From contig JBHGNT010000013.1 of the NCBI GenBank assembly GCA_043228905.1, positions 3,286,001-3,350,000 of the forward strand: 64,000 bases of DNA. The letters run 5' to 3'. Made by a program: the position numbers and the translations under genes. The notes under the pieces are model-generated. The model was not told the DNA's origin. It saw only the letters and a program-made list of their open reading frames with translations, and did not search any database. This DNA comes from Azolla caroliniana. Taxonomy: Eukaryota; Polypodiophyta. Below, piece after piece: positions 30,108 through 41,705 of this stretch (the first letter of the stretch is position 1; each line of letters opens with the position of its first letter).

Positions 30108-32992
30108 TCAGTCTTCCTCCAAAATATCGAGCACACTTTGCTCGATAGTGTCAAGTGGTGCTTCTTCCTCCTGTTCCTGCTCCTTACCTGCCTGGTCTCC
30201 GACCTCCTGTTGTTCCGTAAAAATTTCCTGCTCCGGCTCTGCTTGTGCCGGTGATTCCTCACCGCTTCGTCCGGGTTCTTCCTGTTCTCCCTCCGTTCCT
30301 GGCTCTGTTCTGTTACCGATGTCGCTTTCTCCGGTCTCGACTGGTCGACTTGATATGCCTCCTTCCTCTGCTCTGGTGTCTTCCGGTCTCAGCTCTTCTT
30401 CTTCTTCAAGCATCGGTCCGCTCCTGCTCTTCTTCAAGTTCGTCTTCAGGTATTCCTCGTCGGGGTTGTTCGGTGTCGGTTGGTTCATCTTCAGCCGGTC
30501 GCGTTCCCTCACCCATAGTGGTTGGCGTCGTTCTTCCCTTAGCTTCCTGTCGTAACCGGTCCTGCTCGTATCTCTCCAACTCCAACTGAGTTGCGAGCTG
30601 CCCGTCATCCAACCTCTCTACCAACCCTCGGATTTCTTTGAGGTGTTCTTCTGCTAAAGTGTAGAAATCCTCCGACAATTCCTCCCGAATGGCGACGATA
30701 CTTTCTTCATCCATCTTGTAGAACCTGTCGCCGGTCTTCTTCCGATTCTCGGCATCCGCTCGGAGTGTCTGCAGCTCGGCTGCCTGTTGTGACCACTCCT
30801 TCCATAGCTTTTCCGTACTTTCGTTGATACTTGCCTGAGCTCGGGTACTCCATCCTGACATGATGAGCTTGATCCGGTCAACTCCTGCCTTAGCATGCGC
30901 ATAAGGTTCCTGCTTTTCCTTCCTTGCCCGTTTTATAATGTCGGCCATTATCTGAGCCTGGGCCTCGTAATCTGCTTTCTGCTTTTCATAGGTACTCTAC
31001 AGTTTGCTGATCGTGAAGGTCGATTTTTCCTTTTCTTCATTCCTGATCTTGGTCAGGTCCAGCTTTTCCCGCCTTAGCGCCTCTAATTCCTTCCTTCTCT
31101 CCGTTGCTTGGGCTATTTCCGCCGACAATGCTTCCTTGTTGGCACTGACCTCATCCATCGCCTTAGCCAGGTCTAATCGGGTCTCTTTGAGCTGCTCTTT
31201 CAACTTCTCTATTTGCCGGTCGTAGTCTGCTGCTCTTTTTTGTTGTCCGACTCGGCCTGCTTGTGATCTCGGTAGAGACGGTCGAAGTCCTCCGTCTTCT
31301 GCTTCAGGCGTCGGGTTGCCTGAGCTCTTAACCGATCGTCCCGGTCCTTCTGTTGTCGGAGTTCTTCCTGCAGTCGTTCTATCTCTTGTCCGGCATGTCG
31401 ACGTAGTCGGTCCTTCTCCTTCTGCAGCTTCTCTTTTTCTTCTTGCAGTCGGTCATTAGCGGCTCGGCCTTTCCGGAGGCCTTCTTCCATTTTTCGTCTG
31501 TCATCCTCCACCGCTTTCCGCTGCTCCCTTTCTCTTTCCCTTAATGCCTCCTGAGCTTGTAACTCCTCTCGTAAGGTTTCTATTATTTTTTCGGTCTCAG
31601 GGCCGGTTTACAAGGCTACCGGTTCCGGTTCTGGTTCTGGTTGCTTCCTTGTTGTCCCGACCGGCTCGGTGACAGCTTGTGCTTGTTGAATTCCTTCCCT
31701 TGCCTGCAACAGCTCCCCTTGCATTTCCTCGATCTGTGTTCGGAGCGCGACCAACTCCTGAGTTGTTGTATGCGTCAGCTGTTGCCGACACGTTTCTTCT
31801 TTCTCTAACTGGTCCGCTACTCCCGATAACTGCTCCGAAAGCCATCTCAGCCATTGTGGCTTTGTTCTTCCGATTTCGGGGTGGCCTTGCTCACTTAAGC
31901 CAGGCTGATTTTCCGACCTTTTCTCTGGCTCCTGATCCAGCGCTCGTTCCTTCTTCTTCTCTGGGATGACCGGTTGTCTCAAGTCTGGCCCAACCGGTGT
32001 CGGTGCTGCTTCCCTGGGTACGGGTTCCGGTGCTGGTTCCGCCTCGGCTACTGGAGATGGTCCTTGCGCCCTCTGCTGAGTTCTGTCCACTGGTGGAGCC
32101 GGTCCCTTCGCCCGTTTCTCCCGACCTTGTCTTGCTGGGAGTCTTACCAGTGGTTCGGATGAGTCTTCTGTTTCAGTTTCCTCCTCCGGTGCGGTTACCA
32201 GACGGACCTTTTGTATAAAGTCTGCTGGTTCCGGTTCCAGCCGTCGCAGCGTTATATGGATTGGTTTGCGCGCTACCGGTTCCTCCTCGGCCGCTTTCCC
32301 TTTGCCTTTACCTGCCGGTTTTGCCTTTGTTGCCTGTTCCTGTTGCTGTCGGGATGGTCCTTCCCCCTGCTGTTCTGCTTCTTGCGGGGTCCATCCGGGG
32401 GTGTGTTTCTCCAAGATCTGTCGGCGCTTTGTGACCTTTTTCGGCATCGTCTCTTGCCGACCTCTTTTCTTTTGTGTGATGGGGAGTACCGGTGGGACTA
32501 ACACCGTTAGCCATTGTGCTATCCCGGCCCATGGCTTTTTTCCTTCCACCAGATTTTTGATGGCCTCCTTCAATCCTTCGGTTATGAAATGGAGCCAATC
32601 TATTTGTAAGCCCTCGTACGCTGCTATCAAGAATGTTGCCCGATACTTGGCTATGGCTGGGGGACGGGGATTCACGAATCCGTATTCCATCATAGCGCGG
32701 GCCACTTCTCCGAACAGCAGGTTCTCTCCGCCCTGCGTTCGGTACGCCTTGCTGCTGATAGAGAGTCCCCGAAATATTCGAACAGGATTTCACTGGAAGG
32801 GTTTTCGATTGTTTGCAGTCCTCCTGCTTTGATCCCCGTGAGTGCCTGCACCGCTCCTTCCGTGACTTCGGATATATCGATCGATGCTGCCGCCTGCTCT
32901 GGTTCTGCGTGTGGTGGAGCGTCGGCGATCCGCAGCAAACCTTTTAACCCGTTCTCCCTCATCCATTGGCGTGCCTCTTCCGACAGTACCAT
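30108..32992 (-). pseudogene. ORF3 of element K: coiled-coil protein, frameshifted
   Basis: Sense ORF between pol and the 3' LTR, about 950 codons, homologous to L ORF3 throughout. ATG 32992: MVLSEEARQWMRENGLKG, then VQALTGIKAGG.QTIENPSSE and YFGDSLSA (globular, ~160 residues), shifted near 32700 to EYGFVNPRPPAIAKYRATF. A Pro/Glu/Lys-rich middle, WLRWLSEQLSGVADQLEKEE, and a long coiled coil follow (31000-31800; LQEEKEKLQKEKDRLRRH). Conserved C-terminal blocks are AAELQTLRADAENRKK and IREELSEDFYTLAEEHL, then an acidic tail ending LDTIEQSVLDILEED. Breaks: frameshifts near 32700, 31215 and 30410-30600, and stops at 31608 and about 30997. No signal peptide or membrane segment. I do not recognise the family. 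Confidence 0.82.
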
Positions 32993-33123
32993 TGCTTCGA
33001 ATTCTTCGTCTGCTGCCTAGTGTTCGGGATCGCGCTGTGTGTGCTCTAGGCGTCGGGTCGCTCTTCTGTGCTTTTGCGCCTGTATGTAGGAAAATTCGTA
33101 AAACGTGAGCCCTTCGCAGGCCT

Positions 33124-33138
33124 GTGTCTTATATAGTG
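33124..33138 (-). promoter_or_regulatory. Possible internal promoter for ORF3 of K
   Basis: CACTATATAAGACAC on the minus strand, about 135 bases upstream of the ORF3 ATG. It is a good TATA box outside the LTR, suggesting a separate ORF3 mRNA (inference). Confidence 0.45.
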
Positions 33139-33191
33139 GGTTGTGCCTCGAGCCGTCCTTTTTCGTTTCCCGCGCATGTTCCTCTCCCGCC

Positions 33192-33196
33192 ATAAT
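33192..33196. repeat. Target site duplication of element L, left copy (ATAAT)
   Basis: ATAAT before TGTTACC; the same pentamer follows the right end at 43148-43152. Confidence 0.93.
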
Positions 33197-33615
33197 TGTT
33201 ACCGGCCGGCAAGGAGTCCAAAATACGGAGTGAAGGAATTAATTAAGTATGGTTGTAAATAAGCATAGTATGGACGGACGGACTGGAAACGGTATGCCGT
33301 TCCAGATCCGGACGGATCCCGAATAGGTGCGATAGGCACCGTTTTGTACTACGGGCCGGAAACCTATTTAAAGGCCCGGACCCCATTGTAATCGCAGCGG
33401 ATAATTAATAGAGCGTATGGTGTTTATACTTCTGTGTTGATTTCCATTCTGTAATTACTGTTATATCTTACGCGTGTAATTAACAAAAGCGCTCTAATCG
33501 TGTGACCTACTTAAGTCGGTGTAATCGTTGAGTCACAATCCTATGCCGTAATCACCCTTTGGTGAAGTGTCTCTGTGACACCTTGTGTTAGGCCTTGTCC
33601 GGTCAGAGAATAACA
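33197..33615 (+). repeat. 5' LTR of element L (419 bp)
   Basis: TGTTACCGGCCGG...GAGAATAACA, with a tatttaaagg TATA-like box (about 33365) and TGTTA/TAACA ends. The inverted partner is 38221-38627. Confidence 0.95.
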
Positions 33616-33621
33616 CAGTTC

Positions 33622-33637
33622 TGGCGACCACGATTCC
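33622..33637 (+). promoter_or_regulatory. Primer binding site of element L
   Basis: TGGCGACCACGATTCC six bases after the LTR; identical to K's site at 48792-48807. The primer tRNA is not identified. Confidence 0.8.
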
Positions 33638-33664
33638 TGCTTTCTCGCAGCGAACGACGGCTTA

Positions 33665-33676
33665 ATGGATGACTAG
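33665..33676 (+). promoter_or_regulatory. Three-codon upstream ORF overlapping the gag start of L
   Basis: ATGGATGACTAG: an ATG-GAT-GAC-TAG frame whose second to fourth bases lead into the gag ATG at 33669. K has the same arrangement (48765-48754, ATGGATGTCTAG). Confidence 0.6.
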
Positions 33677-36600
33677 ACCAACGCACGACCTGGTTACAGA
33701 CCGAGCTCGACGCCTAGCCGAACGGCAAAGACGGCGTGAGACTTTCCAGCAAGCAGCGCACGAAATTCGCTCGGATCGTTCGTTCTCCAACGAGATCCGG
33801 AGAGTCGCGGAGGAATCCCTTCGGTTACAGCAAACTCGCGACCAGGACGACGGAAGCGGTCTAAGTAGTCTCCGGGAAACCGAACGCCTCCTCGAGGCGC
33901 TGGCAAGCGGAGAAAACGAGACAGAAGCCTTTTCAGCCTACGAATCGGATTCCGAAGGGGGATACAGCGTGCACACGAACTACCGGAGCAGCAACGATAC
34001 CCCCGGCGGCCCGGAGGACGACGGGTCGGATACCGTGCCGACTCTAGAACCGGAACCTTTCGACCAGGGCTATCCGGAACCGCAAACGGAAGCCGTCAAC
34101 CCACCAACACCGGAAGTGGAAGAAGCAAAGCCACCGACACCAACGAAAGAGCCGGCAAAGGTACCGGAAGAAGAGCCGGTGAAGGAACCGGGAAAAGAAC
34201 CGGAAAAGGAACCGGAAAAAGCACCGGCAAAAGAACCGGAAGTGGAACCGGAGAGAAAACCGGAAAGATATCAACAAACGCCACTAAACCGCGGCCTAAT
34301 ACTGGACGACGACATGCTGTTCCAATACTCAAAGTATCGCGATGATCCGGATGCGGAAGCGCATGTTCATGCCTTCGAGCAGACATGGGAAGCAAATCAC
34401 ACGTCCCAGCGAATGACACCGGAGGAAGAAGAACGCTCGAAGATAGCGGAATTCGGGGTCACGTTGGAAGGACCAGCAACACGATGGCAGCGGACGTAGG
34501 ACCCGGCGACCATCACAACCTTTGTAGAATTAAAAGCAAAATTCTTGCATTTTTTCCACAAGGAGGTCGACCAGACGACAATGGTGGGCCTGTTTTATAC
34601 GATCCGACAGGAGGCAGGGGAAAGCATTCCCCAATTCGTCATCCGTTTCCAACGAATGCATAGCCAGCTTGCCCGTGCACCCCCGGAGGAGGAATTACGG
34701 ACGATATTTTTAAACGCACTCCGGGAACCGTTATGCACGGTGTGTACGGTGATCGACTTTCGAGGAAGCACCATTGACCAGGTCATTGACTGGGTCAGAG
34801 AAATGGAAAAGTCAAGCTCATGGCTTACACTGGGAGCACTGCAACGGGCGTTACCCACAAATGAAGATCTCCGGTTCCGGCAGGCAATTCAATGCACAAT
34901 CTGCTTGAATGCCGGACACTCGGCAGTGGAGTGCACCATGCGAACCCAGTGTGTGATTTGTCAATCCAAGAGTCATACAACGGACCGGTGCGAGTATAAC
35001 CTGCTAAACCAACAAGCACCACCCGTCCGACGGATCGAGCCAAGAAGCAGCCGAGACGAAGATGAAGATCGTTGGCAAAGAATGAACCGGTACCAACCGG
35101 CACAGGATGTCCGGTACGGAGACAGACAAGAGAATGATGGCCGGTACGGGGATCGGCGTGATAACTACGACCGGTATGAGCGAGCGGACCGTTATGGGGA
35201 GTCCAACAGACGACACGAGCAATACGACAGAGACCATTCCCCTGGTTACCGAAGGCACCAGGAGGACTACGGCCGATTTTACGATCCACCACGACAGGAC
35301 TACCGAAATAAAAATAAGAATAATAAGAAACGTAATTTCAAGAAAGGTGGTCACACTAGGGACCCGGAACATGGAACCCCAAGGAGCCAACCGGCACAAA
35401 ACGCACCACTCACTACGGGACCGACTCCGGCGACCAGCAATGCTGAATCCAGCAATACCCGTAAAGAGTACTGCTACTACTGCAGGCAGGAAGGCCACTA
35501 CAGTAACCAGTGCCCGGCAAAGAGCTACGATAAACGACCAGCAGTTAATCTGGTGGTTCTGGAAGTGGCGGATGTACAGCAAGTAACCACACGGTCGAAA
35601 GGCATGGCCAAAGAGTGGGAAACACAAGAGGCCATACGAAAACAGGTGACGGAATGGGTGAAGGAAGCCAATGAAAGGAACATCGCGGACGCGGAACGGC
35701 AAAAGGTGAATACCATAGGGAGTGCCGGCGGTAGCCACGCAGAAAACGAGACATGGCAAGTACTGCAAGAATGTCAGATCACGTTGCCATTAGGAAGACT
35801 CTTGCAGCTCGTGCCGCGATTTACGGAAGGACTAAAAACGGTCATTACAGACGGTATAGCCCCACCGGCACCAGTCCTCTTCTCGAATCCGGAGGAGGGA
35901 CCGACGGTGGTGGATACTAGTAGTCCGGTGATTACAGCTATTGTCAAAGGGCATGAACTTCCCGACACAGTAATCGATGGAGGTTCCGGGGTGAACGTAA
36001 TAAGCCTCCGCACGTGTGATGCCTTGGGTATACATGAATGGGAGCCATGTTCGTTCTGGCTACGGATGGCGGATACGAGCTCTGTACGGCCGACGGGCTT
36101 AATACGGAAATTGGAAGTCACCATAGGAGGTCACACATTTCACATCTCGGCTGTAGTGCTGCAGCTACAGGCGCAAGGCGCGTACCCACTGTTGCTGGGC
36201 AGACCATGGTTGAAAACAGCACACATCAAGCAAAATTGGCGGAAAAATATGATTACCTTCCGGCGCGGAAAAGCCAAGGTCCGGGTACCGACACAACCAC
36301 GGACGAGCAACAGTAAGGAATGCACACCGCTGTATGCGGAATGCGTGAACATGCTTGAAGGGTTGGCAGACGACGAAGAAGCCCAATACTTGGAGGAACA
36401 CCCGAAGATCGTACCACTCTTCGAGATTGACGTGGCTGAAGCCGTAGCGCCATACTTGCCGCAGCGGGACGAAACCGAAGCCGAACCAGACAAAGATTCG
36501 ATTCGGGAATTATGGCAAGCACAGGAAGCGTTGGAACGGGAAATGGCCGTTTCCCAACGGGTAAAAACATCCCAGCTCGACGAAGTGAACCTAGGAAGCA

Positions 36601-38201
36601 AGGACGAATCAAAGCCGGTACACATCGCCAAAGAAATGAAGCCGGAAGATAAAGCGGCGATGATCAAACTTCTCACGGAGTTTCGCGACGTATTCGCCTG
36701 GTCATACGAAGACATGCGAGGGCTGGACCCTCAATTATATCAGCATCAGATCCACTTAGGCAAGGACGCGAAACCAGTGGCGCAAAGACGTTACCGAATG
36801 AACCCCAAGTACGCCGCCAAAGTGAAGGAGGAAATCGACAAACTCCTAAGAGTGGGCTTCATCCGGCCGGTAAAGAAAGCGACGTGGCTGAGCCCCATCG
36901 TCGTCGTCCCAAAGAAGAACGGTAAAATCCGCGTGTGTGTAGATTACAGGAAACTAAATGCAGCCACAATTACGGATGCATTCTCTCTTCCGTTCACGGA
37001 TGGAGTACTGGATGCCGTCGCCGGCCATGAAGTTTATAGCTTTTTAGACGGGTTCAGCGGATACAATCAAATCTGGATGCACCCTGACAACCAGGAAAAG
37101 ACAGCGTTCGTAACCGAATGGGGAGTGTTTGTGGCCGAAGTAATGATGTTCGGACTAAAAACGGCACCAGCAACTTTCCAGCGAATCATCATGGAGATCT
37201 TCGGCGAATACATTCCAGCCTTCATGCAGGTTTTCCTGGATGACTTTGCAGTCTATAGCCGGGAAAAAGACCATTTGCAGCACCTACGGTTATGCCTTGA
37301 AAAGTGTAGGTTATACCGGCTAAGCTTAAACCCAGCAAAATGCATCTTCGGGGTTTCAAGCGGAATCTTACTGGGACACATTGTAAGTAAGGAGGGCATT
37401 GCGGTCGACCCGGACAAAGTAAACGCGATACTAGGGGCACCAGCGCCGAAAACGGCCAAAGCACTAAGCCGATTCTTAGGACAGATCCGGTGGCACAGCC
37501 GGATGCTCCGTCACTTGGCTGACTTGGCTACACCATTACACACCGCGGTACATCGGACACCGTTCCAATGGACGGATACAGAGGATAAGGCATACAATGC
37601 CCTGAAGGTACTTTTGTCGCAAGCACCCGTCGTGCAGCCTCCGGATTGGAGCAAGGAATTTCATGTGTTCGTTGACGCTTCCGACATCGCTATCGGCAGC
37701 GTCTTAATGCAACTTACGGAGCCTAAATGGTATCGGCCGGTATATTACGCCAGCCGGAAGCTGTCCCAAGCGGAGAAGAACTATTCGACTACGGAACGGG
37801 AGGCCCTGGGCATGATCTACAGTGTAACAAAGTTTCGTCATTACCTATTGGGAAGGAAGTTCTCCTTTCATGTGGATCACTCGGCGCTCCTGTACTTAGT
37901 GTCCAAGGCGTCCCTGACCGGTAAGTTGGCCCGTTGGACCTTGCTGTTGCAGGAGTTCGAATTCGAGATCTTCCACCGGCCCGGTATCCAGCATGCCGTA
38001 GCAGACTACCTGAGCCGGTTAGAGTCCGGAGAATCAGGCGACGGAGTATCAGATGAATTCCCGGATGCAGAGTTATTCCGTATCACCCCGGAAACGGCAG
38101 CGGACGACACGGTGGCATCAGAAGATAGGTGGCTGACAAACATGCACCAGTTCCTAAGCACGGGCCTGCCACCGGAGGAAATGAACCGGGACGAGAGGTG
38201 A
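33669..38201 (+). pseudogene. Gag-pol of element L (gag, protease, RT, RNase H), one internal stop
   Basis: One frame of 1,510 codons with a single TAG at 34497-34499. Gag N-terminus is charged; residues ~150-205 are EP/KEP repeats. The capsid-like region spans the stop. Three CCHC knuckles follow: CTICLNAGHSAVEC, CVICQSKSHTTDRC and, after an RYGDR-rich stretch, [14 protein letters not shown]. Protease: [14 protein letters not shown] (DGG at the DTG position). [22 protein letters not shown] and [13 protein letters not shown] (FLDD). RNase [20 protein letters not shown] and [14 protein letters not shown], ending [14 protein letters not shown]. The frame ends at 38199-38201 in a TGA made by the inversion junction. 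Integrase is missing. Close homologue of K gag-pol. Confidence 0.92.
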
Positions 38202-38226
38202 CGGAGCATCCGGCTGTCCCACCGGA
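38199..38226 (-). other. 28-nt inverted pol scrap at the inversion junction of L
   Basis: Reverse complement of 37486-37513 with one mismatch. It ends in ACCGGA, which is also the first part of the inverted LTR, so the junction has 6 bp of microhomology. Confidence 0.85.
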
Positions 38227-38627
38227 CAAGGCCTAACACAAGGTGTCACAGAGACACTTCACCAAAGGGTGATTACGGCATAGGATTGTGACTCAACGAT
38301 TACACCGACTTAAGTAGGTTACACGATTAGAGCGCTTTTGTTAATTACACGCGTAACATATAACAGTAATTACAGAACGGAAATCAACACAGAAGTATAA
38401 ACACCATACGCTCTATTAATTATCCGCTGCGATTACAATGGGGTCCGGGCCTTTAAATAGGTTTTCGGCCCGTAGTACAAAACGGTGCCTATCGCACCTA
38501 TTCGGGATCCGTCCGGATCTGGAACGGCATACCGTTTCCAGTCCGTCTGTCCATACTATGCTTATTTACAACCATACTTAATTAATTCCTTCACTCCGTA
38601 TTTTGGACTCCTTGCCGGCCGGTAACA
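38221..38627 (-). repeat. 3' LTR of element L in inverted orientation
   Basis: Reverse complement of 33197-33603 with about five differences; the terminal ~12 bases are missing and lie instead at 43131-43147. The 5' edge (TGTTACC on the minus strand) is intact and adjoins the conserved block CCCACGGGCGTGCCATG (38628-38665). Confidence 0.95.
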
Positions 38628-38679
38628 CATGGCACGCCCGTGGGACAGTACCTTGTACGTCGAACCCTTCTCGGCCCCT

Positions 38680-41349
38680 TCATTGTTCACCCAAACTGTC
38701 CAAAATACTTTGTTCCAGAGTTTCCACTTGTTCTTCCGGTTGTGGTTGTTGCGGCTGTGCTTGCTGCTGCTGCTGTGGTTGCGGTTGGGACTGAGGCTGC
38801 TCCGGCTGCTCTATAGGCGGCTGCTCCGTTTGTTTCTCTGACTCCGGCATCCCCGTTTGACTGCTTCCGGTCCGGTCTCCTTCCAGTAACGGTTCCTTAT
38901 CACTGAGGTTGACCGTTACTGGTTCTCGTGCTTTCTCTTCCCGGATCCGGGACCTCTCGTAGCTTTCAAACTGGATCTGCGCCTCCAGCCTGTCGTCGTC
39001 CAGCTGAGCTACAAGTTGCCGGACTTGCCCTAGTTGGTCCTCTGCCAAGGCTTGAAAGTCTTCGGCCAGCTCATCTCTTATGGCGGTGAAGTCTTCGGAA
39101 GTCAGCATATAGCAATCATCTCCCTCCTTCCGCCGGTTCTCCACGTCGGCCCGGAGCAATTGGAGTTCCGCCGCGTTCCTGGCCCACTTAGTCCACCATT
39201 TGACGGAACCGTTGTCAATCAAGCTCTTGGTCTGGTTCAACCAGGCCCGCATGATATCCTGGATGCGACTTGCTCCCATTTGCGCTCTACTTTCCACAAC
39301 TTGTCGTTCCTCCTTCAACTGCTTGATGAGATTAGCCGTATCCTCCGCCTGCTCTCTGTAACGCGTCAGCTGCCCTTGATATGTTGTTTGCAGCCTCTGC
39401 AGTACCTCCGCCGCTCTTTCTTTTTCCGCCTGCTGTTGCCTGAGGAGCTCTGTCCGAACCTTCTCCGCCTCTTCCAACCGTCTTCTGGTTTCCGCTTGTT
39501 CATTAGCGTATGCCGTTGCGGTCCGATCAACTGCTTGCCGGAGCTCATCCGTCCGTTCCTTGTGCTCCGTTTGCAACCGTTTATACTCCCGGTGCAAGTG
39601 CTCAAATTCCTCCGTTTTTTGTTTGAGCTTGCCGTTGATCTGGCGATGGTTCCGGTCCTCCCGGTCCTTTAGCTGCCGGAGTTCCTCTTTCAGGCGCTCT
39701 ACTTCTGTTTCGGCGTTTTTCCGGAGCCTGTCCTTCTCTTGCAGCATTTTCTCCTTCTCCTCCTTGAGGCGGTCGTACGCTTGGTGGCCTTTTCGTAAGC
39801 TCTCCTCGGCCCGGCGTAGATTCTCAGCAGTCTTTTTGAGTTCTGCCTCCGCTGCCGTCTTCAACTCTGTTTCGCGGCTTCTCAGCGCTTCTTGGGCAGC
39901 TAGCTCATCCTTTAAGTCCGCAAGCACTTGGGCTTGTGCCGCATTTCTCTCCGGAACGGTTTCCGTTGCCGGGGTCTGATTGCTATGTACAGGTTGATCT
40001 GACGCTTTATTCTGTACATTGCCCGGAGTCACCGGTGCTTGGACTTGTGTTGTCAAAGCCAATTGAGCCATTTCCCTTGTGACCCTGTCCAAGTCTTGTT
40101 CAAGGCTCCGGATTCTGGACCGGGCCGTCTCTAGATCTACGGTTGTGACGAGCAACCGTTCGTGGTGCGCTCTCTCCTCCGCCTCTATATACTCGACCGC
40201 TCCGGCGATCTGCTCGCCTACCCACCGTAGCCACATGCTACTGGTGCCTTGCTGCTGGACTGGTCGGGTCGGCTCGTTCACTGTGGAATTATCTGGCCTG
40301 AGTGCCTGTATCTGCCGTTCTGGTTCTACTCCTTGGCCGCTGTGTGTGCTGGCTGGGCTCGCCGGCTGTTGAGTTCCGGTTCTCGCCGTCTCCGGAGCCG
40401 TTGGAATGACTTCTGGTATAGAAGTCGACAAGGCCGGTTCTTCACGCACCGGTTCCGGTTCCTCCCTTGCGGTTTGCTCAGGTTGAGTTGGGGGCGTTTC
40501 TTCCTTTCGCGGGTCCGAACGCTCCCCCGCTGTCCCGGCGGTCCTACTTCTTGACCGTCGTTGGAGGTGCTCTACTGGCTCCTCCGTTTCCTCTTCCTGG
40601 GTAACGGCATGTATCTGTGCCGTCAAGGGTTCCGGTTCCTTCTGTCTCGGTCGCCGTATGGTTATCTTAACGGGTGGGACCGGTGACACCTCCTCCGGTT
40701 CCGGGAGCCGTTTCTTCCCTTTCGTCGCCTTCGACGCCAGCAGCTGCTGTCGTTTGGACGCCGGCTTCGAGGTGCTTCCTTCCGATAATCTTGGCCGCTT
40801 CTTTGGCTAAACGGTCTCGACCGGCGGCACGAGCAATGTTATCCACTGAGCTACGGCATGCCACAGCTTCCGGCCCTCCTTGCCGTCCTTTCCTCGTACC
40901 ATGTCGATTGCCGCGCACAAACCGTCTGCAATCAACACCGGCTAGTCCACCTTGATCCCTTCATAGGTGGCTATGATCATCCCTGCCCGATTTTTTGGCA
41001 TGACAGGGGGTCGGGGGTACACGTGGCCGTACTCATGGAGCACTCGAGCTATCTCCCGGAATAGCGGATCTTCGCCGCCCTGCGTTTGATAGCCTTTGCC
41101 GGCTAGAGAGTACTCACCGAAATATCGGATGAGTTGCTCCGAGGTTGGGTTATCTATCTGAAAAATACCTCCCTCCGGAAGGCCTGTTAGCGCGCGGATC
41201 GCTTCCTCGGTGATGACTTCTGTGTCGAGCTCCTTGATGACCCGGTCGGCTTCTTTGTGCGGTGGTGCCTCCATGATGGTCAAGAACCCATCCAGTCCGT
41301 GTTGCCTGAGCCATTTCCTGGCCGCTTCCGACAGCGTTTGTGGTTCCAT
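38680..41349 (-). pseudogene. ORF3 of element L: large coiled-coil protein of unknown function
   Basis: About 890 codons, one frame with two stops (40939-40941 after GIKVD; about 40808 after VETV). ATG 41349 chosen because MEPQTLSEAARKW aligns with K's MVLSEEARQW. N-terminal globular part: AIRALTGLPEGGIFQIDNPT, YFGEYSLAGKG, EYGHVYPRPPVMPKNRAGMI. Middle: Pro/Glu/Arg-rich, then MWLRWVGEQIAGAVEYIEAE. From about residue 400 to 680 a nearly unbroken coiled coil (Lys/Glu/Leu/Gln heptads). Conserved end: WARNAAELQLLRADVENRRK, FTAIRDELAEDFQALAEDQL, a Gln/Pro-rich tract, and LEQSILDSLGEQ. No cysteine motif, signal or membrane segment. Not recognised; not an envelope-like protein. Confidence 0.83.
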
Positions 41350-41606
41350 GTCTGCTTCGAGGTCGAGGAAAGATGGCGAGGTAGAGTGGTGATGAGAGTG
41401 AGAGCGAGAGAGAGAGAGTTCCGAACGTGGGGGTTTTCTGAGTGCAGGTTCGCGTCTGATAAGCTTCCACTGCCTTGGTGCTTTTGTGCTTCTTGGCTCG
41501 CGAAAGTAAAAGGTCTCCATGCGTTCTGCTTTTTCTCTGTGCGTCTTGGCGCCTTTTTCGAGCATGCGCACGTCGTGTACCAATTTAGTATTAAGTAATG
41601 TGGCGG

Positions 41607-41616
41607 CTCTTAAATG
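41607..41616 (-). promoter_or_regulatory. Weak TATA-like site upstream of ORF3 in L
   Basis: CATTTAAGAG on the minus strand about 260 bases before the ATG; weaker than the K site. Confidence 0.25.
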
Positions 41617-41671
41617 CCCACTACGTACCTTTTCGCTCCTTGCTTTCACGTCCGTTCATACCTCGATTTTT

Positions 41672-41672
41672 A

Positions 41673-41705
<33 letters not shown>

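Noticed and set aside
38680-41349. ORF3 as an envelope-like gene
   Set aside because: Position fits, but there is no signal peptide, no membrane segment and no cysteine pattern; the protein is a charged coiled coil.
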